In this document: positions 26,181 to 43,476 of the stretch, piece after piece
Numbering within the stretch: position 1 is the stretch's first letter
How the letters are laid out: every line of letters starts with the position of its first letter
Origin: Ascaris suum
Lineage: Eukaryota > Nematoda > Chromadorea > Rhabditida > Ascarididae
Direction of reading: 5' to 3'
Length of the DNA: 64,000 nucleotides
Assembly (NCBI GenBank): GCA_013433145.1
Contig: CM024169.1
Coordinates: forward strand, 4,340,001 to 4,404,000
Translations under genes and position numbers: made by a program
Notes under the pieces: model-generated
Databases searched by the model: none
Told to the model about the DNA's origin: nothing
Seen by the model: only the letters and a program-made list of their open reading frames with translations

Positions 26181-26915
26181 TGTAACGATCGTGGAGGACT
26201 GAACGTCCTGGGAGCAGCCAGATTACTATGTGCCAACTACGCATACGAAATCACCCTCGCCATACGCTACAGTTCGCAATGTTTTGATACTATCAACCAA
26301 CCGCAGTGTTCCGACACATTCAACAGTCATCATAAGTGGGGCGACGTGGATACTACGACAGACAGCAGAAGCAGCGCCCGCGGTCAGCACAATCGTCGAC
26401 AACTATATGGCCGATATGGCAAAACCAACCCTTATCGATAGCGTGTCAGTGGAGCGAAACGTCATTACCACTGACATTTTGTTTTGTGCGTGATTTCATT
26501 GATGCTGTTTTGTTATTCACTTTGGTTTTATCATGTTTTATTATGTTCATCGCTCGTTGATTCTGTTTTATGTATGCACGCTTGGGGCGAGCTTTCGAGA
26601 CCCTCATGCATGCAACGATTTTGATTGTAGAGCAACTCGATTATGTCTATGGAGCAGGTTAATTGTGATCGTAAAACTGTTTGCATTATCAAGTGCGCTT
26701 ATGTGTCGCTTTGGTACTATGAGTAGGGTATATAAGGACTGCTATTGCCTCCACTGTTGATTCGTTCATCGTCATTCACCGGTCGTGCGTCGGTGGTTCC
26801 TCGTGTGCGCTGCTCGTAGGCCCAGGTGGGGCCGTCTGTGGACTAATAAAAATTATCTTTTTATCAGTGTATTCGACAGAAACCGGTGGCAGGAAAAGGC
26901 GTTCGGGTCGTTACA
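26181..26915 (+). repeat. Right LTR, 735 bp
   Basis: It starts with TGTAACGA and ends with TCGTTACA, perfect 8 bp inverted termini of the TG...CA type. It contains TATATAA at 26729-26735 and AATAAA at 26845-26850. The last 234 bp match the left LTR. Confidence 0.75.
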
Positions 26916-28577
26916 GTCTGGGTTAACATGTGTGAATGTTTTTGTTTGTGTATGGATGTGTGTGCACGCATATGTGCCCGCATATACAATATTTGGTATA
27001 CTGTTCCTCTCTCTCTATTCTCGGCTTCTTCGCGTGCTTGTTAATTTTGTCACAGCTAATATTCCTCCTTGCTCACTACGTGGGATCAGAAGATAACCAT
27101 TTTCGTTTCGCGAATGCCAAAGATAAAAGGCTGTTCTCTTGTAAGATTATGACGTTTATTGCAATGTATTTATGCATCGCTTGTTTTGTGTGCACCAAAT
27201 GTGCTCATTTTTTCAACTTCCGTTCGTCGTTTAGAAAATGCAAATCATAGGTAGGTATGCTCTCACGTATTCCAGTAGTCGCTGTAGCTAGCTGAGTGTT
27301 AACAGTATGACTGCAATAGCTGCATTTTTTTTTCTTCTTTACAAATACAGCTGAGATGTTAAAGCGATTTTCGTCACGAGCTTCTCGAATCTGGTCATCA
27401 GCTGCTAAATCACCTCTTTTCGTGTATCACCGAAATCATTTTACCAGCTTGAGTGACAGTTGCACATTTCAGAGCAAGATCAACCATGAAAACTGTTGCA
27501 GACGTCAAGACGGCATATCACTTACGAACTGAGAAAAAGAATCCCAAATTGTGCATTTAAATGTCATTCGTCGTCGGAGTTGCTGCACTTCTTGCCCTCG
27601 GTACATCACCATGTGCTGGGCGACGTCCATGCTTTTAATGTGATTGGACGCCTTACCTACTTATCGTGTGTCGATGCAACTGTTGTATCCGTTTCAGTGC
27701 TCAGCCGCCGTTGAATACTCTGGATGAACTAAAACTCCGAGGTTTGATGCTGAGAGCACCTACTTCAGCCTTCGGCGTCCGCTTTGCTCCTATACCATAG
27801 CAAATCGCTTTTGATATCCTTTTTCTATGTTCGCGTGTTGACTGTTTTTCCAGCTGCACACTCATGTCCTAATCTGGCAATGATACGTCCACATTCGGCA
27901 ATGACCAGATTGTGCTATTGCAGTGTTTTTGGCTACTATTGTCCGTTGCGAGGACTTGTTCCCTTCCATGTCACGCTATCTGGAAACCAGAACTTACGAA
28001 CAAAGGGGCTGTATTGACCATTCACAATTTCTTCAATTATTTCTCCCCTTCTGGGATGTTGATTGTATTTTTGTGAAGGTGTGAAGATGGTCAACAATTT
28101 TTGAATGTATGATAGGATAGTTTGTCCCCAAAGTTTCGTGAACAAACAAAGAAGTGAAGAAAAAAAACACGAAAAATATGATTAGTGTTAAAAATTAGGC
28201 CTACGTCCCTGTTGCTGATCGATGTCGCCTGAGCCACCGATCGGTTTCCGCTATCTGCCTTTGTCAGTTCTGTGTTGACGCGTGGCTGTTCTGATCCACC
28301 GTCGAGTTATCTCTTTGTCCACTGGCGTCGATCCAACCGCGATCACCGCTGGTGTCGACGTTCGCGATCAATGAGCTCCTTTCAATTGCGATCAGCCTAG
28401 TTGTCGCACCGTACCAAATATTGACGCCTTTCGCTCGTCAATGATCACCTTGGCTTGCCTCTACCAGTTACCCAAGAATATATACTTGCGCTGAGGTGGT
28501 TCGTCCTTTTAATACCACTATCAGATTCTGCTGTGCAACGACCCGTGTGCACCTAGCCAATGCTTTGTGAACCACAC
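26916..28577. other. No recognised gene; CpG-rich segment at its end
   Basis: No domain is recognised. From about 28200 to 28570 the sequence becomes clearly richer in GC and CpG than its surroundings and repeats GCGATCA three times (near 28341-28396). On the minus strand this stretch lies directly downstream of the SL1 copy and has no ATG for over 400 bp. Confidence 0.5.
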
Positions 28578-28599
28578 CTCAAACTTGGGTAATTAAACC
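28578..28599 (-). ncRNA. SL1 spliced-leader sequence (SL RNA gene or SL1-bearing retrocopy)
   Basis: On the minus strand the 22 nt from 28599 to 28578 are identical to the nematode SL1 leader (begins GGTTTAATTACCC, ends AAGTTTGAG). SL1 is the exon that SL RNA donates by trans-splicing to mRNA 5' ends. Here GAG is followed by GTGTGG, which keeps a GT donor but differs from the GTAAAC familiar from C. elegans SL1 RNA. I see no clear Sm site (AATTTTTGG-like) in the next 80 nt and no 5S rRNA nearby. It may thus be a divergent SL RNA gene, a pseudogene, or SL1 carried into the genome with a reverse-transcribed mRNA. Confidence 0.6.
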
Positions 28600-28609
28600 T
28601 TTATTATCG

Positions 28610-29008
28610 TATATAGATAATAAAAAACGTGACGAAGAACATTTGATTATCAGAGACGTATATGATGACGATAGATTAACGCATGGCTAAGAAAATTCAC
28701 GTATAATGATGGGAGATTGCGTGATATGCTAATAGATTATAACTTGATTAAACAATTCGCATACAAGTCCGATATGTACATAGCATATCAGTGCTTAGAT
28801 TAAAACGTGACAAAGAAAGCTTATACATAATTATCGGGGATGTCCGTGATATTCTTATACATTCTAACCTGAAAGAACATCTCGCATATTTATCAGACAC
28901 TGTCATAACACAACACTACAGTATGACAGGGAACACATCACACGCATATCTTATTAGACACGGTCATACCACAACATACAGTAAGACAGGGAACACCACA
29001 CACATATA
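28610..29008. repeat. Degenerate direct repeats next to SL1
   Basis: A 58 bp unit occurs twice in tandem at 28892-28949 and 28951-29008 (gacac-gtcata-cacaaca...gacagggaacac). Upstream, a looser repeat is seen: aaacgtgac-aagaa starts near 28624 and again near 28804, and a stretch near 28706-28773 resembles 28829-28896. The plus-strand frame 28791-29009 spans this and reads as a repetitive peptide. It may be a decayed protein-coding repeat or a satellite-like expansion. Confidence 0.6.
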
Positions 29009-29149
29009 AGTGAAAAACGCTGGAATCGCAAAGCTGATCCAAATTTAGTACTCAACAATTGCCGAAACTTTGGGTTTGCTTATATAGCCTTCTTGTTGAC
29101 ACCTTCTGATGGCTGCCCCGCCTCTTCCTTGTGTTTTTGTTTAACTCCA

Positions 29150-29620
29150 AAAAGGGTTGTTTTTCCGTTAATTTGAGGCATATGACTTTTATGATGTGTT
29201 TATAGCGGCTTCGTTTCTTTATGTGGTTTGGAGACAAAGGCCTCTTTGTGCCACTGGTACCGCTCGCTCATGCATTTTTGTGCTCATCATATCTGAGTGG
29301 CCTGTCAACAACTTCAGCCTTTGTTTGCCAATTTTCTCACTACTTCTGCAAAAACTAATTTTGCAGCTTTATTCAACTCTCACTTTGTTTATTCATTCGG
29401 TTAACTCACAGGGCATAATTCTTACGATCTGTTTATAGCGGCTTCGCCCCTTTCTGCGGTTTGGAGACAAAGGCCTCTTTGTGCCACTGGTACCGCTCGC
29501 TCATGCATTTTTGTGCACATCATATTTGAGTGCCTGTCAACAACTTCACTCCCTTGTTTGCTAATTTTCTCATTTCTGCAAAAAACTAATTCTGCAGCTT
29601 TATTCGACTCCCACTTGTTA
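29150..29620. repeat. Tandem duplication, unit about 233 bp
   Basis: Two copies in direct orientation with a 233 bp offset: tgtttatagcggcttcg at 29197 and again at 29430, followed by a long match through tttggagacaaaggcctctttg and beyond. The central 80 bp are nearly identical, while the flanks diverge with small indels. No known repeat family is recognised. Confidence 0.85.
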
Positions 29621-32600
29621 TATTTCTTCGCGCGCAGCCGCGACAGGGGCTTTTCGACTTCAGTATTTTGAATAAAGCGGGTTCGGAAAATTGACCTTAA
29701 TGAGTGAGTTCGAGGAGAGTGGTATCATTACAAGCCAGCGCATTCAAGCTGTTGTGAGAGATCTATCGTGTTTTTGTGGCATTCCATGGGAGGTGAAAAC
29801 CTATTTTTCACTCATGCGAAGCAACTAAATAAGAAGTTGTATCATGATAGAGTTGCTAACTTTGAAGTACTTTAGAATACAGATGAAAAAGTTTTGATGA
29901 ACCAGCCTCCAAATAGAACTGCTGCGGGTTAGTGACACAGCGGCGCAATGGTCTGGATAATCTAGTAAATCCTCAACTCCAGCGATTACACGCCCTCTGA
30001 AATCGGTGCAGCCCATCCCTGTCCTAACTTCAGACATGCCCAGGAAAGTATTCCAATCTAAACTTTATTCATTAAATTGGCTGAATTTATCACATCAGAA
30101 AGAACAGAAGTAGGCGTAAGCGTCCAACTTCCGTGTATGAGGTCGATCTATTCAAAAATAAATGTATTGTTGAGCAGATATTATTACTTACTTACAATTA
30201 CTCGCTGTGTCTAGTTGACTATGTGCCTTTCAACGTCTTTTGCATTCATTCCCGGTCGACTCTCCGCTCTAACGAAACAGGAAAAATTATTTCCGCATTT
30301 GCTGCGAACAGAACATACGCGAATCAAATTTAACTTTGCAAAATATTCGAGCAAGATGGCCTGCGTTCTTAAAGCGTTATGAGAGGTGCACATACAGCTT
30401 GCTTTCCTTAGGGAGGATTCCGTTGCATTGCTTCTAATTTCATATTCTAGTTTCTAAACACACGTTATTGAGGTGTGCGCATTTCTTATGCTCTCAGGTT
30501 CGTTGAGGCGTTGCTTAGCGGATGTCTTCTACAGAAGCTATCTCGATAAAGTCGTCAGGTCCTCCGTTTTATTGAGCTGGGGCCGACTTCTTTTTTTAAG
30601 GATTGGTGTGGTCATTGTCTCCATCAGTGCGAAAGCCCAGGTGTTCTCTTTGTTTTTACGTCAGAGTAGCTGACCATTGGTTCATTCGCTAACAGCAGGC
30701 CACATCCTCTTGATCTCTCTGACGTGCCTCCTCAATTATTTTTCCAGTGCACATCATCATCAAAGCTAGTTTCTTCTATATATGAGGTGTAAAAGCATTC
30801 GGCGTTCATTACGCGCCCAAGGCGGATGGGAACGAGCAACTCGCTTATGCATTCAGCATATATAACACGAAAATTGCTCATGTCGTGATTAAGCTAACAA
30901 CAGTAAGAGGCTTTTCAGTTAAAAAACCAAGGCAGTGTAAGGAAAGACGTAATTGATAATTTAGAAGGGATGAATGCAGTGGTGTTGAGGTGTTAATGGT
31001 GAAATACAAGTCTTTATTAAGTGAACTTCTGTCACGCTGCTAGTAGACGAGCATTTATTTAAGACAAAGAGTTCATTGGAGAGCTTTAGTATTCGAGGTG
31101 GCTTTATACTGATATTATTCAAAGTATTCCCTGATGATCGCATTCATTTTTCGTGTCGCTTCCTGTCTTAAAATTTCAAAGAGGTAGGAAATGACGTCAT
31201 TCAAACAGCAGGCTTTAAGTCTGTTCTTCCAAGCTGAACTTCTGTGTCAGATCTGAGCACCAATGTGTCGCCTTTTAATCGGTCCCCAAAGTCAGACAAT
31301 AACTGCAGATGATAAAATGCCATAAAACCGCCAAATCGTTACTGCCTGGTGATTTGTAGTGCTTAGTTGCCTAATGTTAAAAGAACAGATCTCGGAATCA
31401 GAGAACACCTGTCGCTTGAGCAGTTGAAGCGTTGCTGCGGTCAACGTATATGTCAATGAGTTCACGAAACGTCTCATCGCGAAAGTAATCAAATGTGCCA
31501 CTCATCTGATCGTCATATTCGTCCCTGATTATATTGAGAGAATATGAGGTTTCGTCGACATTAAGATACTTTCACCTGATTTCATATTACTTTCACAATC
31601 GTTTTGTGCAGATTTGGAAACAAAACCATTACAGTCATACTCGTCGGAGAAAGAGGGGGGAGAAGGAAGGAGGGCGAAAGAGTATCAGGTCTGTTGCTGC
31701 AGAAAGGGGTGCTTGAAGGACCTTAACGGTAACTTTGATTAACTAAGTACGGTGGCAGCGTTGATGGATGTGGCCTGTGCCTGGGCACAATGCAGCGAAA
31801 ATCGAGCAGGCATTTCAAATGAGTGTTTCGTTGTCAAATTGTTTTCTTCATTGGTGAGACGGTAACTCATCTAGCTAGATCTAAGCATTTCACATGTATA
31901 GCCTTTTCGTCGTATTAAGGTTAGTCGTATTTATGCTACTGAACAAGGCAGTCTTCTACTTGTGAATCTGCCCACAGACTTCAGTTTTCTTTTGCTTTTT
32001 AAACTTGAGAAATAGAATATATCTGTGCGGTTTATCGCTTTTAAAGCGTCTCGTGAAATTTTCTTCCTCGAATATCAATTTTTTAGAAGTCAGCGAAAAA
32101 CAAAACTTTCTCTTCAACATTTCCTAGATCAGAACGTTATCGTTGCGGCTAGGTAGTCATATTAAGAGCGATCAAATTCACAAATGTGTAACGCAGAAAT
32201 TGTGCGAAAAATGAACGAACCTCACAGCATTATTATTTTTGAGAGAAGTAGAACTAACTTTATGCAGATTTGCGAAAAGTCTTCAAATTCCTGAAGTAGA
32301 TTCCTTGGAATGCCTCGTCGAGTATAATTGCTGTAAAATGTTTGGTCACTGACGCCTTAGTAATTGCTGATCGATGTATTTAGATTGCGTTTCCGACATT
32401 AACTAAGCTAATTATCGTTGGTTGAGGATGTTCGAAATACACCGAGCCGAAACGCAGTCACGCCATCAGAGACCCAACGAAAATACATGGGTATAAAAAG
32501 TGTTTCTTAAATACTTTGGATGTTGTCGGCGTTGTGATCGCCTTTTTTCGCAATAAAAAAGCTTTCTCATGGCGACTCCATGTGCTGCGAACACAGTAGT

Positions 32601-34868
32601 TGCTTGAAGTGAGATTTTCGACAATGCACTCTATTTGTTGTTTCCAGTCATCTTTCCTCAGGATGACAGTTTGGAAACTTGGACAACCAAAATGTCCAAC
32701 GTTGGTTGTGTACGACGGGCAGATATTCAGACCCAGTTCCTAAATGCGCAAAACGTAATGTTTGCCAAGATATCACGCCTGAGGTGAAATGCCATGAGTT
32801 AGAAGAGCCTAGGCCATTAGCCTGAAACCATAAGTTAGAAGGGCCCAGTCTATAAGTTTATTCTATTCGTCAGTTAAACTCTATGAGGATGTTAAGGATG
32901 GCGTCGTAAAGAAGTGCAATGGACTCGAACAAGTGCAGAGGCCTCCCGGGGGAGACATTTGCAATTCATCTCATCAGCGCAGCAAGTTTCGTGTACTGCG
33001 AACAAATCATTAAACAATTAAACAAACGCAATAATAAAATGAGGCGCTGGATAACTGAGTCACTCTACATGCGTTATGCAAAAGGTCTGTCTTTTTTTTA
33101 GCCGACCACTTCCAAAATGGATGCAATTTTTAAGCACATTTTCATATGCATAAGCCCATAATGGATAATGGATGGATCCGGTAGAATTTAATGTATGGTC
33201 GGTGGCAGTCCGCAATATATTATAATCAACAAATGTTGCAGCTGTAGCTCTAGTAATCCTAGAGTTTTAACCTCGCACATACAAACAAACGCGAACAGAT
33301 GTGCGCGAACAGAGAAATATTCAAGTAAGCGCAGAAGCGACGTCACCAAATTGAGCTTGGAATTAGGGCGCTTAAATTTGAATAGCTTGTGCTGGACTTT
33401 TTGCAAAGGTTGGTTGAAATTATATGACTGCCAAGGACAAAAATCTTCCATTGCCCCAGCTGTGTGGTCATTTCGCGAGTACTTCACACCCAGCACTATT
33501 CGTGTTTAGCTCGTATCGCTTTCCATCCCTTATAATTTCAACCAGCTGTGTTTTCTAATAGCCACTTGAATAGTGCAATCATATTCCGCGTTCGATAGAA
33601 CAAACCTATGAAACCTCGTTAAACGAAGCACTGAGAAACAGTCCGATATTTGTTGCTCGATTCACTTATTCAATTTTACTTTGAATATAGGCAGGCAAAT
33701 ATCGATTAAACAATCTTCGAACTCCAAAAATCAGTGTAATGTGAGAGATCATAGACCACTTCGTTGGAAGCATTTCCGTCTTTCAAGAGACCTCTTTCGA
33801 ACCGTACTCGGATTGCAACCACTGAGCAGTGCAGAAGGCAATAAAAACATATGTATGTGCACAATAGGGAAGAGAGCTGTTAACGATTTTGCAAGCACGC
33901 TAACCGGCACAATCAGTTTCATGCATATCAGTAACCAATGAAGCAGTCTCAGCAATTAACTCATTTTTAACTATTCTAACAGTCGTAGAAATCTTCACGA
34001 AAGATTGATTTTTGAAAGGAAGCGCGATTACATACTACAACTACGACCAGTGGCTTTGACATACTCGGCGAGTAGGCAGATTTTTTTCATAGTTTTATGT
34101 CGATGACTCTTCTCGAAGCAGAACGTTCAACGGGAAATTTAGTTTAGGGAACATCTCTTACCGAGTAGACAGATGAGCATACAAATATTGAGCCGCTGTC
34201 TTCTTCTTGCCGCTCCTTGTGAATTTCGATTTGCACAAACGCGTTAAAGAAACTTCAGTTGGCGCGATATGCGCTTCCCGTAGTCCAGCTGTACAGGTCA
34301 ATCAGTTTCCAAATTGCCGCAAAATCACAAAGCACGCGCAATAAGGATCCCATATTTCTAGCGATTCAACTGTTCCTACGATTTTTTTACTGAAGACTCG
34401 CGATTCGAAATGACTTGTTATTTTTGGGCTCTTTTATGAGTTCACAAGTGTGTTGGCTACTGAAGGATCAACTTGGTAATCGGTAATGAAGACACTGCAC
34501 TACGAGGAGTATGTGTTGCCACCAAATCCTGCAACTCATATTCTTACATTTAGCGAGTTGAAACAAAAGGTGACGTGCACAGACCTGCAGGTATAAATAG
34601 GAGCATGTGCGTATACAGATACATCTTCGCCGCTATGCATCTTTCCATGAATCACTGCGACAGCGCATACGAAATAGAAAAGATGAGGGTGGAAGGAGGG
34701 GGGGGGGGGGGGGGGAAACGGGAGGGAGGAATGGGAGAGAGAAGTATTGGAATCATAAAAGCGATTACATGAAGCTTTTGCAAAGCTTGCTGGGGCGATG
34801 TTATTGGCTTTGCGGAGATATGCACGTTTCCTTTCACTGTTCTGCAGGCTCAACATGGTAATTGCTAA
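29621..34868. other. No recognised gene
   Basis: No domain is recognised. Overlapping frames of just over 100 codons lie on both strands at 33188-33509 and show no coding bias I can defend. A purine-rich tract lies at 31645-31680 and a G18 run at 34698-34715, which breaks up any frame there. Confidence 0.5.
34698..34715 (+). repeat. G18 homopolymer
   Basis: An unbroken run of 18 G within a longer purine-rich tract. Similar runs in this window are C13 at 2432-2444, G16 at 45718-45733 and C12 at 58525-58536. Lengths may be sequencing-dependent. Confidence 0.9.
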
Positions 34869-35123
34869 AGCCAAAATTATGAGATTCTGCGCTTGCAATC
34901 TGCGCACCAGGATGAGCTACCACATGAACGGACAGTTCAAGACGTTAGCCTTCGAAGCAGTCAACGGCACGTCAACGCGCTTGAAAACTTGCAAATATTT
35001 AGAGAGGACTTATTCTTAAGTCGATCTTTTGCAGAAGACTTACGTGCACATGCGGTCGGGTATGGTTTGATTGATGTATTTTATGCGTTAATGAGCATTT
35101 TCAACAATAGTGGTAAATCATAA
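34869..35123 (+). CDS. Candidate coding segment, charged helical protein, unknown family
   Basis: A frame of 84 codons between TAA at 34866 and TAA at 35121. It is rich in Leu, Glu, Asp, Gln and Arg (HVNALENLQIFREDLFLSRS), then more hydrophobic (AVGYGLIDVFYALMSIFNNS), resembling a coiled coil. A strong acceptor, CGATCTTTTGCAG, at 35034 and a donor, AGTG|GTAAAT, at 35113 would make 35035-35112 an internal exon of this frame. The upstream part lacks a clear acceptor. Another frame is open after a good CTGTTCTGCAG acceptor at about 34848, so the local structure is unsure. Confidence 0.3.
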   Translation, partial: SQNYEILRLQSAHQDELPHERTVQDVSLRSSQRHVNALENLQIFREDLFLSRSFAEDLRAHAVGYGLIDVFYALMSIFNNSGKS

Positions 35124-40930
<5,807 letters not shown>

Positions 40931-41059
40931 CCTTCAACATTGGCTGCTGCGCGGTCGGCTTCAGGTAAGTTCCGACCATCACAAGAGGAACAAAGGTGAA
41001 TTGACTCGTCAGCATCCAACGGGCAGGAGTCGAGCCTATGCCCTAACCTTCACGCGACC

Positions 41060-41873
41060 ATGTTCAGCCTGTGTATAATGCTGCTATCGAGTCGGTTGGA
41101 GGAATTGGAAAAAGAGGCGTCAAAAATCAATTTCGATATAATCGGCCTAGCAGAAGTAAGAAAGAAAGGCAAAGAGGCAGTCGACCGGCCAAACGTAACC
41201 GCTTGTTTTGCCGGGAAGAGAATGAGACATCGCGGTGGAGTCGGATTTTGTTTCGAAAGAATGGAAGGCTAAGATAATGTCATTTTCTTCTCGATCTCCT
41301 AGAATCGCGCAAATCAAAATTAAGATCAGTAGAAAAACAAACATGCGACTAATTCAAATATATGTACCACATGGAGGCCAAAGCAATGAAGAATATACGC
41401 AATTCTTGGATGACCTGACAGCTGTAGTTAATGAAGAGCGATCTCGTTCACCATTATAATTGGTGATTTTAACGCGATAGTTGGAGCATGAATAACATGG
41501 ATGCAGTCAGTTGGAAATTTTGGATTGGGAGCGAGGAATCCATGCAGAAAACAAGTAGTTGATTTTCGAAAATAACAGGATGAAAATCACGAATACGTTT
41601 TTTAAAAAAAAGACGGCAAAAAATGGACTTGGAGAAGCCCCAGTGGAGATGCGAAAAAACGAAATAGACTACATCTTGGTGAATAAGTCAGTAATCGTGA
41701 AAGACACCGAAGTTTTGAACCACTTCCAAACCTGCAGCGACCATCGCCTGATTAGAACAAAACTCAAGCTAAGGGATAAACGTTTATGGGCCAGACGAAG
41801 CAGAAAAAAAGCACCGAAAAATTATTCGACGCAAGTTTATAACACACGCATTGCAACATTCTCATTTAATTGA
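41060..41873 (+). pseudogene. APE-like endonuclease domain of the LINE, frameshifted
   Basis: The frame at 41060-41272 gives LEELEKEASKINFDIIGLAE, including the catalytic Glu of the AEVR motif. A second frame (41235-41459) holds IQIYVPHGGQSNEEYTQFLD. GDFNA at 41462-41476 carries the Asp and Asn of the active site. A third frame (41559-41873) ends with the SDHR motif at 41736-41747. Frame changes occur near 41240, 41455 and 41550. This family nicks the target DNA strand to prime reverse transcription. Confidence 0.8.
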
Positions 41874-41899
41874 GAGTCAACCTATCCATGAAATATTGT

Positions 41900-43476
41900 T
41901 GCAAAAATCAGCCAAGCGGCACAAATCGCTACGACAAAAAGGCAGAAAACGTCGCCTCTTACGAAAGAAATAAAAGAACTGCTTGAAAAAAGAAGGAAGA
42001 TGGAACGAGATGCTAATTTTCGGACTAAGATGGAATTCTGTGAACTTAACAAGCTAATCAAAAAGAAAATATGCGAAAACCGTCATCAGAAATATCTGAC
42101 TATAATGAAGCGCCACAGCTACCGGGAAACTGAAGAGGGCAAGAAGCTCACTAGTTGAGAACAAAAAAAGAATAATTGAGCTGAGGAAAAGCGACGGGTC
42201 ACTCACGTCAGAAACACGAGAAATCGACCACATCGTTCAGGAATTTTATACTAAACTGTATGGAGGAGAGGCTGACTGTACTTTCGTTACAAGAAAAAGC
42301 GATGAGCCGTTCTTACAAATCATCGACTCAGAAATAAGAAACGCGATCCAAAGCATGAAAAACGGAAAGGCGTCAGGCATCGATGGACTAACTGGAGAAG
42401 TGTTGAAACTCGGGAAGGAATTATTAGTAACACCGTTGAAAAGTCTGTTCAACAACATTATCAAATATCAACAAATCCCTGAAGACTTCGCCCTCTCAAA
42501 AACAATTCTATTGCCAAAGAAAGGCAACCCAGATGATATCAGAAACTACCGCCCCATATCACTCCTACCAACAATCTCAAAGTGTTTCTCGAAAGTTTTA
42601 CGCAAAAAACTGCAGCAACAAATTGAGCAGAAACAAGATGTCGAGCAGGCAGGCTTCAGGCCGGGAAAGTCAACAGTCGACCAAATCAACGTGCTTCCCA
42701 TGCTCATCGAGAAAACCAGAGAGTACAACTCGCCCCTTTACTTGCTGTTCGTAGACTACGAAAAAGCCTTCGATGCTGCTGAGCATGCATCTCTGCGGAA
42801 ATCTTTGGAAAACGCCTCGGTACACCCTTCAATAATATCCATCCTTCAAGAAATCCAAAGTAAATCGATAACTACAATTTTCGTACATGAAAGGCAAATA
42901 CCAATACAGGTAAAGAGAGGAGAGTACGGCAGGGAGACTGCATATCCCCGCTGTTGTTCAATGCAGCTTTACGGCTCGTGTTCGGCGATTAGATTGGCAA
43001 AAGAAGGGCGTGAAGGTGGACGGGAAAAGACTTTCGCACTTGAGGTTAGCAGACGACATAGCCTTGATATCTGGCACTTCAACCAAATAAAGGAAATGCT
43101 AAAAGAACTCGAGGTGAGAAGTGCGGTAGTTGGTTTACGATTAAACACCTCCAAAACGAAGCTGATGAGCAACCAAGAGCTGAAGTCGACGATTTTTGTA
43201 AGAGACGAGAAGATTGAAAGCGTAAATGAATTTATCTATTTGGGCAGATCTGTAGAAATGAGCGAAGGAACGGAAGCAGATATACGACGCAGGATCAAAC
43301 AAGGCAGGAAAGCACGTTTAAAGAATAAAGACTTCTAACGCGAAAAAAAAGTACCGATGAGTCTGACGCGGAAACTCTTTGAAAAAAGCGTGATGCCAAC
43401 AATTTTGTACGGTTCGGAGACATGGGTAACAACCAAGAAAGTGCGCAACCTATTGGCAGTGGCAGAGAGAAAGTGA
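41900..43476 (+). pseudogene. Reverse transcriptase domain of the LINE, frameshifted
   Basis: The linker 41900-42150 is lysine-rich and in another frame. The main open frame runs from about 42110 to 43338 and contains NGKASGIDGL, NYRPISLLP, QAGFRPGKST and FVDYEKAFD (first catalytic Asp at 42754-42756). Near 42915 the continuation VRQGDCISPLLFNAALR is out of frame, and the catalytic ADD at 43049-43057 (LADDIALISGTS) lies in a different frame from FVDYEKAFD. The main frame then resumes with FIYLGR. A stop at 43336-43338 is followed by more RTE-like sequence (PTILYGSETW) up to 43476. Catalytic residues survive but cannot be joined in one protein. Confidence 0.85.

Larger units (their letters stand above)
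22908..26915 (+). mobile_element. Decayed LTR retroelement with gag and protease but no reverse transcriptase
   Basis: Two copies of a 234 bp sequence, about 93-94% identical by eye, lie at 22908-23141 and 26682-26915 in direct orientation. Both contain a TATA box, an AATAAA and the end TCGTTACA. The right LTR starts with TGTAACGA at 26181, the inverted complement of that end, giving a 735 bp LTR. Between the copies are a frameshifted gag, a damaged CCHC knuckle and a DSGA aspartyl protease, in that order. From the protease end (about 25843) to the right LTR only some 340 bp remain, too short for RT, RNase H and integrase, and none of their motifs appear. The element is therefore a pol-deleted or non-autonomous copy. 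Gag-protease order fits Ty3/Gypsy or BEL/Pao; without RT the clade is open. Confidence 0.8.
41060..43476 (+). mobile_element. Decayed RTE-type non-LTR retrotransposon (LINE)
   Basis: An APE-type endonuclease is followed by a reverse transcriptase, in the order and spacing of a single-ORF RTE element. RTE-like signatures are FDIIGLAEVRKKG, GDFNA, SDHRLIRTKL, RPISLLP, QAGFRPGKST, FVDYEKAFD, LADDIAL, FIYLGR and YGSETW. They lie in at least three frames, so the ORF is broken by several frameshifts and stops. The coding match fades after 43476. The 5' and 3' ends, any 3' tail repeat and the target-site duplication are not resolved. The element would copy itself by target-primed reverse transcription; this copy cannot encode a full protein. 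Confidence 0.85.

Noticed and set aside
29890..30020. tRNA-like or SINE-like stretch with an A-box resemblance (cggcgcaatgg)
   Set aside because: No matching B-box, no cloverleaf arms and no second copy in the window.
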